Of a stretch of 64,000 nucleotides of DNA, positions 1 to 9,849 are shown in pieces; positions within the stretch are counted from its first letter, which is position 1; each line of letters opens with the position of its first letter. This stretch comes from BP-133 sp040756995 (GTDB taxonomy: Bacteria; Actinomycetota; Acidimicrobiia; IMCC26256; BP-133), in assembly GCA_040756995.1 (NCBI GenBank), contig JBFLYK010000031.1, forward strand, positions 1-64,000. Reading direction: 5' to 3'. The position numbers were made by a program, and so were the translations under genes. The notes beneath the pieces were generated by a model that was given only the letters and a program-made list of their open reading frames with translations, made no database searches and had not been told where the DNA came from.

Positions 1-726
1 CTCGGGCGGGCGGTGCGTCTTTCGGGCTGGGCCGGCCTGCAGCACGCCGGGACGGCGGTGCTCCTCGGCGCCGCCCTGCTGGTCGGAATGGGCGTCTCCG
101 GCGGTGTTGTCGCCTACCAGGTGGCCTTCGCCTGCTTCCTCGTGCCCTACGCCGTCCTGGCCCTGCCGATGATCACCGCCGTACTGCCGGAGCTGGCCGG
201 CGAGGCGGGCCGGGGCGACCTTCCGGCCTTCGGCCGGTCGTTGCGGTGGGCGCTCGACGGCATGGTCCGTTTCGTGGTCCCCGTCAGCGTGGCCGGTGTG
301 GTCCTCGCCCCCCGGGTCCTGGAGGCGCTGGCCTTCGGGCAGACCAGCCCGGGCGGCGGGCGCCTGATCGGCGTGGCGCTGGCCGGCCTGGCCGCCGGGC
401 TGCTGCCCTACGGCGCCTTCCTCCTGTTCGTGCGGGCCCATTACGCCCTGGGGGAGGGTCGGGCCCCGGCCGTCGTGGCCCTGGCCTCCGCGGGGCTCGG
501 CGCCGTGCTCATGGCGGCCGGCGGGGCGCTGGCCGACGGCGACGCCAAGCTGGCGGTCATGGGCGGCGCCCACACCGTCGCCTACCTCGTCGGAGCGGTG
601 GTGCTGGGGGTAGGGCTCGCCCGCCGCACCGGCGGATCCCTGATCTCCGACCGGCTGCTCCGGACGTTGGCCATCTCGTCCGCGGTGGGCGTCGCCGGCG
701 CCGCCGTCCTCCACTGGGTGGGGTAG
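1..726 (+). CDS. MurJ/MviN-type lipid flippase, C-terminal part (5' truncated)
   Basis: Only the last ~240 residues are present; the reading frame is open from the first base, so the gene begins upstream of the window. What remains is a run of about six hydrophobic segments rich in Gly, Ala, Leu and Val, with short polar loops such as LPELAGEAGRGD and ARRTGG, as in the C-terminal half of MurJ/MviN proteins of the MATE-like MOP superfamily. Members flip undecaprenyl-linked precursors (lipid II) across the membrane. The next gene is a MraY/WecA-type transferase only 5 nt downstream, which supports a role with polyprenyl-phosphate lipids. Family assignment rests on hydropathy and context because the N-terminal half is missing; another MOP transporter remains possible. 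Confidence 0.6.
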   Translation, partial: LGRAVRLSGWAGLQHAGTAVLLGAALLVGMGVSGGVVAYQVAFACFLVPYAVLALPMITAVLPELAGEAGRGDLPAFGRSLRWALDGMVRFVVPVSVAGVVLAPRVLEALAFGQTSPGGGRLIGVALAGLAAGLLPYGAFLLFVRAHYALGEGRAPAVVALASAGLGAVLMAAGGALADGDAKLAVMGGAHTVAYLVGAVVLGVGLARRTGGSLISDRLLRTLAISSAVGVAGAAVLHWVG

Positions 727-731
727 GGCCG

Positions 732-1595
732 GTGGTCACCGTGCTGCTGGGCCTGGCCTGCGGGTTCCTGGCCGCGCAGTTCATCTGGCGGATGTCGGCC
801 CCCCTGTTCAAGTCGGTGGTGCTGCAGCGGCCCAACTACCGCAGCCACTACCTGCCGACGGGAGCGGGCATCCTCCTGGCCCTGGCCGTGGCCACCGTCG
901 AAGGCGGACGGGCCCTGGCCGCCGCCGCCGGCGTCGGCGACGTACCGGGCCCCGGCGTCGCCCGCACCGTGATCCTGGGCGGCCTGTTCGGCTTCGGGGC
1001 GCTGGGGTTCCTCGACGACGTCCTCGGCGGCGACGCCGAGCGGGGCTGGCGGGCCCACCTGAAGGCGCTGGCCGCCGGCCGGCTCTCCGCCGGCGGGGTG
1101 AAGCTCTTCGGCGGCGGGATGCTGGCCCTGATGCTGGCCTCGGCGGCCGGCTCGACCGCCTCCGGGGGCGGCGGCGCCCTCCGGCTGGCGGCCGACGGCG
1201 CGCTCGTGGCCCTGGCCGCCAACCTGGGAAACGCCTTCGACCGGGCGCCGGGCCGCACCATCAAGGTGTCGCTGGTGGCCTGGGTGGCGCTGTCGATCGC
1301 CGCCGGCGGCGGGGCGGCCGGGGTGGCGCTGGCCCCGGTGATGGGCGCGGCGCTCGGCCTGCTGCCCGAGGATCTCGGCGAGCGCCTGATGCTGGGCGAC
1401 GCCGGAGCCAACGCCCTGGGCGCGGCGCTGGGGCTGGGGGCGGTGCTGACGCTGGGCCCGGGGGCCCGGCTGGTGCTGACCGGCGCACTGCTCGTGCTGA
1501 ACGTCGCCGCCGACGTGGTGTCGTTCAGCAAGGTGATCCGGAACACGCCGGCCCTCGACCGGCTGGACCAGCTCGGCCGGCTGAAAGCGTCGTGA
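732..1595 (+). CDS. MraY/WecA-superfamily glycosyl-phosphotransferase-like membrane protein
   Basis: 287-residue polytopic membrane protein. The start is taken as GTG at 732, 5 nt after the preceding stop, because the frame upstream only shadows the flippase gene. Superfamily motifs are visible: an Asp-Asp pair in LGFLDDVLGG, the NxxNxxD motif in NLGNAFDRAPGR, and LMLGDAGAN near residue 225. Relatives transfer a sugar-1-phosphate from a UDP-sugar to undecaprenyl phosphate at the cytoplasmic membrane face. The protein is shorter than MraY (~360 aa), and I do not see the His-rich loop of true MraY, so it is probably a divergent paralogue acting on a cell-envelope glycolipid. The pairing with a flippase and proximity to pyrG fit envelope precursor synthesis. 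The substrate is unknown. Confidence 0.65.
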   Translation: MVTVLLGLACGFLAAQFIWRMSAPLFKSVVLQRPNYRSHYLPTGAGILLALAVATVEGGRALAAAAGVGDVPGPGVARTVILGGLFGFGALGFLDDVLGGDAERGWRAHLKALAAGRLSAGGVKLFGGGMLALMLASAAGSTASGGGGALRLAADGALVALAANLGNAFDRAPGRTIKVSLVAWVALSIAAGGGAAGVALAPVMGAALGLLPEDLGERLMLGDAGANALGAALGLGAVLTLGPGARLVLTGALLVLNVAADVVSFSKVIRNTPALDRLDQLGRLKAS

Positions 1596-1598
1596 CGG

Positions 1599-2144
1599 CT
1601 ACTGCCAGATGCCGGTCGTCCGCACGACCATGACCTCAGCCAGGAAGAGGGCGGTGGTCGGCGGGCCGGTCATGCAGCTGCCCTCGTGGACGGGGATCTG
1701 GAACGACCCGTACAGCGTCGGCGTCGTGAACGCGCCGGCGCCGGCCAGGAGGAAGGTGTTCTTCTCCCGCATGTGAATGTCCTGGTTCACCGTGGTGAAC
1801 CAGTAGTCGACGGTGCCCTCGCCGAGCTCCTGGAGGCAGCCCCGGTCGGCCGAGGGGACCGTCCGGTACGACCCGGAACCGGTGAACCGCTGCCCGGCCC
1901 CGGTGAACGGCTCACCGACGCCGTATCCGGTGCGGGGGGAACTCACCGCATTGAACATCCCCTGACACTGGATCACCGCCGGGTTGATGTCCCACAGGCC
2001 CCGGTCGGGGCTGGCCGCCGACGGCGTGAACCGGATCGTGCCGCTGATCATGCACGCCCCCGCCCCCAGAGCGTGGGCGCTCGGGGTCGGCAGCAGCACG
2101 ACGGTGAGCGTCAGACCGACCAGGACCCCGAGAGAACGCCGCAT
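1599..2144 (-). CDS. Secreted protein of unknown function
   Basis: 181 residues if started at ATG 2144, which places a clean signal peptide at the N-terminus: MRRSLG, a hydrophobic core LVGLTLTVVLLP, and a likely cleavage after SAHA. A TTG start at 2162 would add six residues. The mature part has four or more cysteines (ACMISG, VIQCQG, DRGCLQ, GSCMTG), suggesting disulfides in a beta-rich exported domain; no family is recognised. It lies 24 nt downstream of the GT-C glycosyltransferase on the same strand, so the two are probably cotranscribed. It converges with the MraY-like gene with only 3 nt between stops. Confidence 0.6.
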   Translation of the reverse strand: MRRSLGVLVGLTLTVVLLPTPSAHALGAGACMISGTIRFTPSAASPDRGLWDINPAVIQCQGMFNAVSSPRTGYGVGEPFTGAGQRFTGSGSYRTVPSADRGCLQELGEGTVDYWFTTVNQDIHMREKNTFLLAGAGAFTTPTLYGSFQIPVHEGSCMTGPPTTALFLAEVMVVRTTGIWQ

Positions 2145-2168
2145 CGCGGGAGCGTACCCCAAACCGGT

Positions 2169-3683
2169 TCAAAGTGAGCAGGCGTCCCGGACGTAGAGGA
2201 CCTTGGGGCCGCCGTAACGGGCGGTCGGTCGGTAGCCCCGGTCCTCCAGGAGCTTCGGCAGGTGGGTCAGGTCGCCGAAGCGGTGCGACCACACGAGGAC
2301 GGCGCAGACCGGCCTGACCGTCGCCGCCCGGGCCAGCGAGGGGCCGGTCAGCCGGCCGGAGTCGATCCGCAGGATCGACGTGTCGACGAGATCGTCGGGA
2401 GTCCGCCGGCCCGCCCGCCACACGACGCCGGGGTCGTCGCTGATGACCTGGGCCCCCGCCGGGAGCGCCCGCAGATCGGCCCGGGCCGCGGCCAGGGCCT
2501 TCCCCGGCGGCGCCGGCCAGAGGATCTCGGACAGGTGCACGACGTGGTACGGCACGGCCAGCGCCGCCACCAGCCCGCCCGCGACCAGGACGGCCGGTCG
2601 GGGGACGATCCGGGCCCGGTCGAAGGCGACGGCGACGAGCAGGGCGGTGGCCGGGACCAGGTGGCTCACGTGGTTGCGCCAGAGGGGGTGCTCGGCGGCC
2701 AGGACGATGACGGTGGCGGCCAGCCAGACCGCCACCAGCCGAACCCCGACGGGATCGCCGCCGAGGTTGGCGGGCTGAGTGCTCTTCCGGGTTCGGCTCC
2801 GGCGGCCGGCGACGGCGGTGGCCATGGCGGCCAGGGCGGCGAGCAGAAGCGGAAGATCACGGTCCCCGAGCGTGGACAGCACCTTGCGCAGGTTGGGGAC
2901 GGGTGTGCGGGAGCCGGCCGCCTCGAGGTGGTAGTCGAACGCCTGGTCCCAGACGTTGTCCAGGCCCCAGGGCAGGGCGACGGCCAGGCTGACCGCCCCG
3001 GCGGTGGCCACGGCGGCGGCGAGGTGACGGCGGTTGCCCAGGAGGACCCAGGCGACGGGGAGGCCGGCGGCGAGGAGCAGGCTCTTCACCGACAGCGCCG
3101 CACCGAGCAGCACGCCGGCGGCGACGGCTCGGCGGAGCGAGGGTGAGCGGCGGTACCACAGGGCGGCGGTCACGGCCCAGGCGGCCAGCGCCAGGCCGGG
3201 CCCGTCCGACGTCAGCGGCCCGGTGACCCACAGGACGCTCCCGCTGACGGCCACGAGTCCAGCGGCCAGCGCCGCCGCGCCGGTCGAGAGCCGCACGGCG
3301 CGGGCCGCCGACCACGTCGCCAGCACCAGCGCCGCGCCGGACGCCACCGCCAGCAGCCGCGGGGCGTCGAGGGTCCGCAGCCCGAGGAGATCGAACAGCC
3401 AGACCAGCGGAAGGAACAACGGGCCCTGGCTGGAGAAGACGTCACGGTACGGCAGGCCTCCGGCCCGCATCGCCACGGCCGAGGCGCCGTACACGCCGTC
3501 GTCGAAGCTCAGATGGCGGGTGGCCAGCAACGCCGGGATCCGCAGTACCACCGCCACCGCGGCCATCGACAGCGGAACAAGCCAGAGGGGCCGGCTCCCA
3601 CGGCCTGACGGGACCGGCGGAGCAGTGGACGGCGGCGCTGGACCGGAAGCTGTTCGCATGGCGGCGATGGCAACCGTAGCCAT
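2169..3683 (-). CDS. GT-C fold (PMT/ArnT-like) membrane glycosyltransferase
   Basis: 504-residue polytopic protein. After the first hydrophobic helix comes the acidic loop motif SFDDGVYGASAVAMRAGG (about residues 58-75), the position of the catalytic Asp in GT39/GT-C enzymes that use polyprenyl-phosphate sugars. About ten further hydrophobic helices follow and a soluble C-terminal domain of ~110 residues is probably extracytoplasmic. Expected role: transfer of a sugar from a polyprenyl-P-sugar to a protein or glycolipid outside the membrane; acceptor unknown. ATG 3683 lies only 14 nt from the divergent rhodanese start; ATG 3659 is an alternative that would leave more room for a promoter. It is the first gene of a two-gene operon with a secreted protein. 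Confidence 0.7.
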   Translation of the reverse strand: MATVAIAAMRTASGPAPPSTAPPVPSGRGSRPLWLVPLSMAAVAVVLRIPALLATRHLSFDDGVYGASAVAMRAGGLPYRDVFSSQGPLFLPLVWLFDLLGLRTLDAPRLLAVASGAALVLATWSAARAVRLSTGAAALAAGLVAVSGSVLWVTGPLTSDGPGLALAAWAVTAALWYRRSPSLRRAVAAGVLLGAALSVKSLLLAAGLPVAWVLLGNRRHLAAAVATAGAVSLAVALPWGLDNVWDQAFDYHLEAAGSRTPVPNLRKVLSTLGDRDLPLLLAALAAMATAVAGRRSRTRKSTQPANLGGDPVGVRLVAVWLAATVIVLAAEHPLWRNHVSHLVPATALLVAVAFDRARIVPRPAVLVAGGLVAALAVPYHVVHLSEILWPAPPGKALAAARADLRALPAGAQVISDDPGVVWRAGRRTPDDLVDTSILRIDSGRLTGPSLARAATVRPVCAVLVWSHRFGDLTHLPKLLEDRGYRPTARYGGPKVLYVRDACSL

Positions 3684-3689
3684 TAGCCT
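3684..3689 (+). promoter_or_regulatory. Leaderless -10 hexamer (TAGCCT) of the rhodanese gene
   Basis: TAGCCT ends 8 nt before the GTG at 3698 and no Shine-Dalgarno precedes the start. This spacing puts the transcription start at or next to the start codon. The same hexamer recurs at scpA and ispH. No convincing -35 is visible. Confidence 0.55.
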
Positions 3690-3697
3690 GCCTTGTC

Positions 3698-4069
3698 GTG
3701 ACGACCCCCAAGACCTATCAGCAGATGGTGATGGAGGCCCTCCAGCACATCCCGGAGGTGACGCCGGCCGATCTCCAGACCCGGCTCCAGGGCGGAGAGC
3801 AGATCGTCCTGATCGACGTGCGGGAGCCGGACGAGTTCACCCGGGGCAAGATCCCGGGCGCCTACACGATCCCCCGCGGGGTGCTCGAGGGCCAGGTCGA
3901 CGGCCGACTGCCCCGTGAGGCCACCGTGGTGCTCTACTGCGCCGGCGGCGCCCGGTCCGCCCTGGCCTGCAAGAGCCTGGCCGAGATGGGGTTCGAGAAG
4001 GTCGAAAACCTGCAGGGCGGATTTTCCAACTGGGCGAAGGCAGGGTTGCCGGTTGAACAGCCTCAGTAG
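3698..4069 (+). CDS. Rhodanese-domain sulfurtransferase
   Basis: 123-residue single-domain rhodanese. Conserved features are LIDVREPDEFTRGKIPGA (about residues 38-55) and the active-site loop CAGGARS with the catalytic Cys at residue 81, followed by the C-terminal GGFSNW motif. The loop length matches single-domain rhodaneses of the GlpE/PspE kind, which carry a persulfide and pass sulfane sulfur to thiophilic acceptors. It starts with GTG at 3698, just after a TANNNT element, so the mRNA is probably leaderless. It is divergent from the GT-C gene and followed by the pyrG leader. The physiological acceptor cannot be told from the context. Confidence 0.88.
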   Translation: MTTPKTYQQMVMEALQHIPEVTPADLQTRLQGGEQIVLIDVREPDEFTRGKIPGAYTIPRGVLEGQVDGRLPREATVVLYCAGGARSALACKSLAEMGFEKVENLQGGFSNWAKAGLPVEQPQ

Positions 4070-4112
4070 GCGCGGCGCTCCGGCATCCGCCGGGGCTGTC
4101 AGAGGGGCATGG

Positions 4113-4118
4113 TAGGTT
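4113..4118 (+). promoter_or_regulatory. Candidate -10 (TAGGTT) for the pyrG leader transcript
   Basis: TAGGTT is the best TANNNT hexamer between the rhodanese stop and pyrG. Transcription would start around 4124, giving a leader of roughly 125 nt before the pyrG TTG codon. No clear -35 precedes it. Confidence 0.4.
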
Positions 4119-4123
4119 CGACC

Positions 4124-4246
4124 GTGTCACTCACGTGCCGCCCTCGGAGCTGGGAATCAGGGGCGGTTCTTGCCCGGGGGTTCGGGGGTGTCCCCCGGAG
4201 AGCACCAGGGCAATGGGCGGAACCCTCGGTGAATCAGGAGGCATAG
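4124..4246 (+). CDS. Possible 40-codon upstream ORF in the pyrG leader
   Basis: A GTG 5 nt after the TAGGTT hexamer opens a 40-codon frame that ends in TAG at 4244-4246, four bases before the pyrG TTG start. The pyrG Shine-Dalgarno (AGGAGG, 4236-4241) lies inside its last codons, so translating ribosomes would end on top of the pyrG initiation region. The G/C runs at 4176-4180 and 4184-4188 can each pair with CCCCC at 4192-4196, giving two mutually exclusive hairpins within the frame. The peptide shows no known domain. It may be a regulatory leader peptide or chance; codon bias is weak at this length. Confidence 0.3.
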   Translation: MSLTCRPRSWESGAVLARGFGGVPRRAPGQWAEPSVNQEA

Positions 4247-4250
4247 GGCT

Positions 4251-5915
<1,665 letters not shown>

Positions 5916-5925
5916 AATTGACAGC

Positions 5926-6501
5926 ATGTCGGAATACCGCCTCGTCGGCTCCAAAGAGATCGCGCGGGGCGGGTTTCTGACATTCCGGGAAGAGAGTTTC
6001 CAGTCGCCCGCCGGCGAGCAGTTCGTCCGCTGGCTCGTCGAGCACCCCGGCGCCGTGGCCGCCGTCCCGGTGGAGGACGGGCCTGCCGGGCCGCAGGTCG
6101 TGCTCGTGCGCCAGTGGCGCCCGGTGATGCGCGACTTCCTGCTCGAGATCCCGGCCGGGAAGCTCGACGTGGCCGGTGAGGAGCCCGACGCCGCCATGGC
6201 CCGGGAGCTGGCCGAGGAGATCCAGCAGCAGCCGGGACGGCTGGTCAAGCTGGCGACGTTCTGGAACTCCCCGGGGTTCTCGACCGAGCTGACCCACGTC
6301 TACATCGCCCTCGACCTCTCGCCCTGCGACCGTCCCGAGGCCGCCAAAGAAGAGGAGCAGGACATGACGATCGAGCGCTTCCCTCTGGCCGACGTCGGCC
6401 GGCTCATCGCCACCGGAGAGATCACCGACGCCAAGACGATCATCGGCCTGGCGCTGGCCGAGCGCTACCTGGCCGGTGAGCAACCGGAGGCGGAGGCGTG
6501 A
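5926..6501 (+). CDS. NUDIX hydrolase, probable ADP-ribose pyrophosphatase
   Basis: 191 residues. The start is ATG 5926 (MSEYRLVGSKEI), immediately downstream of a TAGAAT hexamer. The Nudix box is visible as GKLDVAGEEPDAAMARELAEE (G...E...REL.EE), preceded by VRQWRP and LEIPAG, the combination typical of ADP-ribose pyrophosphatases. The family splits ADP-ribose into AMP and ribose-5-phosphate with Mg2+. The expected final Gly region of the box is replaced by IQQQPGRL, a mild deviation. It overlaps ald by 4 nt (GTGA), so the two are translationally coupled. Confidence 0.88.
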   Translation: MSEYRLVGSKEIARGGFLTFREESFQSPAGEQFVRWLVEHPGAVAAVPVEDGPAGPQVVLVRQWRPVMRDFLLEIPAGKLDVAGEEPDAAMARELAEEIQQQPGRLVKLATFWNSPGFSTELTHVYIALDLSPCDRPEAAKEEEQDMTIERFPLADVGRLIATGEITDAKTIIGLALAERYLAGEQPEAEA

Positions 6502-7664
6502 GCGCCTCTCCGTTGCGGGTCGTGCCCGAGCCGCTCACCCGTCCCCTCGTCGTCGGGGTCCCGAAGGAGACGAAGGAGAACGAGTACCGGGTCGCCGTCA
6601 CGCCCGACGGCGTCCAGGAGCTCGTCCACCACGGATCGACCGTCGTGGTCGAGACGGGAGCCGGCGTCGGGGCCGCCATCACCGACGACGAATACCGCCG
6701 GGCCGGGGCGCAGATCGCCACCAGCGCCTCGGAGGTGTGGGAGCGGGGCGAGGTCATCTGCAAGGTGAAGGAGCCCCAGTCGGCGGAGTTCGGGTTGATG
6801 CGGGAGGGGCAGGTCCTCTTCACCTACCTCCACCTGGCCGCCTATCCGCAGGTGGGGCGGGCCCTCCTCGACAAGCGGGTCACGGCCATCGCCTACGAGA
6901 CGGTGCAGCTGCCGACCGGGGCGCTGCCGCTGCTGGCGCCGATGAGCGAGGTGGCCGGTCGCATGGCGCCCCAGATCGGCGCCCACTTCCTGGAGCGGCA
7001 CAACGGGGGCCGGGGCGTGCTGCTCGGCGGCGCCCCGGGCGTGCGGCCGGCCCGGGTCGTGGTTCTCGGGGCGGGCAACGTCGGCTGGAACGCGGCCTGG
7101 ATCGCGGCCGGCATGGAGGCCGAGGTGGCCATCCTCGACCGCAACCTCGACCGGCTGCGCTGGGTCGACCAGATTCACCGCGGCCGGATCCTCACCCTGG
7201 CCTCCAACCGCGGAGCGGTCGAACGGTCGGTCATCGAGGCCGACATGGTGGTCGGCGCCGTCCTCGTCCCCGGCGGACGGGCCCCGACGCTGGTGACGGC
7301 CGACATGGTGGCGGCCATGAAGCCCGGGGCGCTCATCGTCGACGTCGCCATCGACCAGGGCGGCTGCATCGAGACGTCGCACGAGACCACCCACGCCGAC
7401 CCGGTCTTCGAGGTCAACGGCGTCCTGCACTACTGCGTCGGCAACGTCCCCGGCGCAGTGCCCCACACCTCCACCTACGCCCTGGCCAATGCCACCCTGC
7501 CCTACCTCGTGGAGATCGCCACCCAGGGGCCGGAGCGGGCCGTCACCGCCGACCGGGCCCTGGCCGGCGGCCTCAACACCCTCTCCGGCCACGTGGTGAA
7601 CCCGGCGGTGGCCGAGGCCCTCCACCTCCCCGCCACCCCCGCCGGCGACCTCTGGGGAAGCTGA
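6498..7664 (+). CDS. ald: Alanine dehydrogenase
   Basis: 388 residues. Start GTG 6498 overlaps the NUDIX stop and is preceded by a GGAGGCGGAGG purine tract. Family signatures: VGVPKETKENEYRVAVTP near the N-terminus (substrate-binding Arg/Lys region), the NAD-binding glycine motif VVLGAGNVGWNAA around residue 190, and VDVAIDQGGCIETS near residue 280, characteristic of Ald. It interconverts L-alanine and pyruvate plus ammonia with NAD. A hairpin just past the stop at 7672-7704 probably ends the transcript. Confidence 0.95.
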   Translation: MSASPLRVVPEPLTRPLVVGVPKETKENEYRVAVTPDGVQELVHHGSTVVVETGAGVGAAITDDEYRRAGAQIATSASEVWERGEVICKVKEPQSAEFGLMREGQVLFTYLHLAAYPQVGRALLDKRVTAIAYETVQLPTGALPLLAPMSEVAGRMAPQIGAHFLERHNGGRGVLLGGAPGVRPARVVVLGAGNVGWNAAWIAAGMEAEVAILDRNLDRLRWVDQIHRGRILTLASNRGAVERSVIEADMVVGAVLVPGGRAPTLVTADMVAAMKPGALIVDVAIDQGGCIETSHETTHADPVFEVNGVLHYCVGNVPGAVPHTSTYALANATLPYLVEIATQGPERAVTADRALAGGLNTLSGHVVNPAVAEALHLPATPAGDLWGS

Positions 7665-7671
7665 TCACAAG

Positions 7672-7704
7672 CGCGGAAAGTGGTGACTATCCCCACTTTC
7701 CGCG
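7672..7704 (+). terminator. Hairpin terminator after ald
   Basis: CGCGGAAAGTGG at 7672-7683 pairs perfectly with CCACTTTCCGCG at 7693-7704 across a 9-nt loop. No U-tract follows, as is common in GC-rich actinobacteria. Confidence 0.65.
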
Positions 7705-7846
7705 GGTCTGAGCTGGCTCCAAGAACGGACACCGTTTCGGCACTTGGTGCCAGTTCAAGAACTTTGCCCGATTTGCCGTCATTGGCGCACGACTGTGGCG
7801 TTTTCTCCGTCGGGTCGATACAACCGCGCTCACGGAGGGCCGTTCG

Positions 7847-9079
7847 ATGAGCTGGAAGCACGCTGCCTGCGTCGCTGGTGTGGTGTTGGGACTGATCGGG
7901 TCCCCGGCGGTACGGGCTGACGTGCCTGCCCCGAAGCTGTGGGACGGCACGATCGTCGGCGCCGCCGGGCGCCCCATCGGGGCCGAGGTCGTGGCCTACG
8001 CCCGCCCGTCAGGTCTCGGGCTGGACGAGGGCAGGGCGCCGCTTCGGGAAATCGCCCGCACCAGGACCGATGGCTCGGGGCGCTACGTCTTGCGGGCCCT
8101 GCGCTCGGAAGCCCTCCGGGCGGCCGAGGACCAGGACGGCTGGACCAACGTGATGGTCGCCGCCTTCGGCGACGACGGCTCGTTCAACCTGGCCTTCGAC
8201 TCCGTCTCGTGGGTGCCGGCCGGCGGATTCTCCGCCACCTCGGCCGACGGCCGCACCGAAGCCCGGAAGGGTCGGTGGGTGACGACCCCCGCCGAGCGCC
8301 TGGCCGCTGAGGGCGGCGAAATCCGGGCTCTCTCCGCCGACGCCCGGGAAGACCCGACCGAGGTCGCCAAGGAGCGCCCGAGGACCATGGTCCTCTCCGG
8401 CCAGGGCGAAACACGGTTCTCGGCCCAGGGGAAGCCCCCGATGCCGAAGCCCGCCGACCGGAACTGCATGGCGCTCCTCGAATCGAGGGACCTCGACGTG
8501 CACTTCACCAAAGTGGGCGAGGTCCACGCCGAGCGCGACTGGAGCGGCCACTTCGCTTACAACACGACCCGCTCGACCAGTTTTCAGGTCGGCGTCCGCC
8601 AGGGCGGTCAGCCCTGGTCGGTGGGCGGCAGCACGAGCTCTCTGCAGAACAGCCAGTCGACCACGAAGTCGGCTCCCCGGCTGGCGCCGCAGCGGATGTA
8701 CCACTTCGCCGCCGACCTGAAGTACGGCTGGTACAAGTGGAAGTGCTACTCCCGTGACCGTTGGTACGAGGCCGAGAGCATCCAGCCCTATACGTGGAAA
8801 GGTGGGCTCCGCCAGTCGGAAGGCGGCAACGAGCCAGGCTGCAATCCGAGACACACCAGTCCTGTTCCGCCAGGCGGCGAGCACAAGCGGGACGAAAAGC
8901 GGAGCACGACATACGAAGGTGGTGTGTCCGTAGCCGGCTTCTCCGGGTCCGTGACGACCACCATCGCCAGAGGCGTGAGCACCATTTGGTACAACCTCGT
9001 TCCCCGGGAACGGCTCCTGTGCGGGGAGAGCTGGCCGATCGCCGAGTCCAAGCCCACTCGGATTCGGTCACTTCCGTGA
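7847..9079 (+). CDS. Secreted protein with carboxypeptidase regulatory-like N-terminal domain
   Basis: 410 residues. ATG 7847 follows GGAGGG by a suitable distance and gives a signal peptide (MSWKHAACVAGVVLGLIGSP, cleavage near VRA-DV). The first ~110 mature residues read as a small beta-sandwich of the CarboxypepD_reg type: GTIVGAAGRPIGAEVVAYA ... TDGSGRYVLRAL. The remainder, rich in Ser/Thr, Trp and Tyr (GWYKWKCYSRDRWYEAE) with several cysteines, matches no family I know. It overlaps the next gene by GTGA, so the two exported proteins are probably made together. The function is unknown; structural or binding roles at the surface are more likely than catalysis, as no catalytic motif was seen. 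Confidence 0.75.
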   Translation: MSWKHAACVAGVVLGLIGSPAVRADVPAPKLWDGTIVGAAGRPIGAEVVAYARPSGLGLDEGRAPLREIARTRTDGSGRYVLRALRSEALRAAEDQDGWTNVMVAAFGDDGSFNLAFDSVSWVPAGGFSATSADGRTEARKGRWVTTPAERLAAEGGEIRALSADAREDPTEVAKERPRTMVLSGQGETRFSAQGKPPMPKPADRNCMALLESRDLDVHFTKVGEVHAERDWSGHFAYNTTRSTSFQVGVRQGGQPWSVGGSTSSLQNSQSTTKSAPRLAPQRMYHFAADLKYGWYKWKCYSRDRWYEAESIQPYTWKGGLRQSEGGNEPGCNPRHTSPVPPGGEHKRDEKRSTTYEGGVSVAGFSGSVTTTIARGVSTIWYNLVPRERLLCGESWPIAESKPTRIRSLP

Positions 9080-9771
9080 CGGGTTTCCCTCCGATTCGCC
9101 AGCCCCGCGTCCGGCGCTGGCGTCGGCTTTTCGTGCTGCTCCCGGTGTTGGCCGGGATGCTGGCGTTAGGGGTGGTCGGGTTTTACCAGCGCCGGGACGG
9201 TTTGCCGACGGGGCCGGTATCCCTCGGTGGTGATGGAACAGCGAACGGCCAGCCGATCGACGTGGGGGTGGACTTCTCCTTTGGTTACATGCTGTGGAAC
9301 CACGGTAAAAGGCCGGCGATGGTCGAGCGGGTTCGGGTATTGGGCGTGACCGGACCCATCAGCGTGGTGGATGTGTGGGCTCACCCGTTCCCGAGCCAGC
9401 CGAAGCCCTACACCTTCATGTCCGCCTTCGGCTTTCCGCCGCCGCCGTATCCGTCGAAACCCCTGTCAGAGGAGCACGTCGTTCCCGTCCCGAAGACGTT
9501 CACCGAGAGTGGCTCGCCATACGAGGGACTGCAGCTTGTCGTGGGAGTCAAGTCCACCGGCCCGGGCGTCGGCAGGATCCGCGGAATCGAGGTCACCTAC
9601 CGCGTCGGGAGCCGGCGTTACCGGAACTCCTCAGAGGGCAACGGGTTCCTCTGCGCTCCGGCGGCCGAGTACGCCCACGGGGGGCCGAGGTTCGGCGAGT
9701 GTGCCGCATCCGACACGTCCAGCTGGGACAAGAAGTTCGTCGACTTCCAGGTCCGGGCGCAGAAGGGATAG
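9076..9771 (+). CDS. Membrane-anchored exported protein of unknown function
   Basis: 231 residues from GTG 9076, which overlaps the previous stop (GTGA). After a basic N-terminus (RQPRVRRWRR) comes one hydrophobic segment, LFVLLPVLAGMLALGVVGF (about 17-35), without a clear cleavage site, so it is probably a signal anchor. The ~190-residue outer domain contains VDVGVDFSFGYMLWNHGKRPAMV and a two-cysteine C-terminal region (NGFLCAPAAEY, RFGECAAS), and looks like a beta-sandwich. No family is recognised. It sits between the secreted partner and xerD. Confidence 0.65.
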   Translation: MTGFPPIRQPRVRRWRRLFVLLPVLAGMLALGVVGFYQRRDGLPTGPVSLGGDGTANGQPIDVGVDFSFGYMLWNHGKRPAMVERVRVLGVTGPISVVDVWAHPFPSQPKPYTFMSAFGFPPPPYPSKPLSEEHVVPVPKTFTESGSPYEGLQLVVGVKSTGPGVGRIRGIEVTYRVGSRRYRNSSEGNGFLCAPAAEYAHGGPRFGECAASDTSSWDKKFVDFQVRAQKG

Positions 9772-9837
9772 GGCGGCGGCTCTCGATCGGTTCTCGGCAA
9801 GCCCAGAACCGTCCGCGGTGACGGATCGGGCGGGGGG

Positions 9838-9843
9838 TACCGT
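9838..9843 (+). promoter_or_regulatory. Leaderless -10 hexamer (TACCGT) of xerD
   Basis: TACCGT ends 6 nt before GTG 9850; no SD is present. It lies in the 78-nt gap after the exported-protein gene. Confidence 0.5.
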
Positions 9844-9849
9844 CTCGGC

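Noticed and set aside
246..731. Long open frame upstream of the MraY-like gene on the same strand
   Set aside because: It is an Arg/Gly/Pro-rich shadow of the flippase gene; codon bias belongs to the other frame and the real start is GTG 732.
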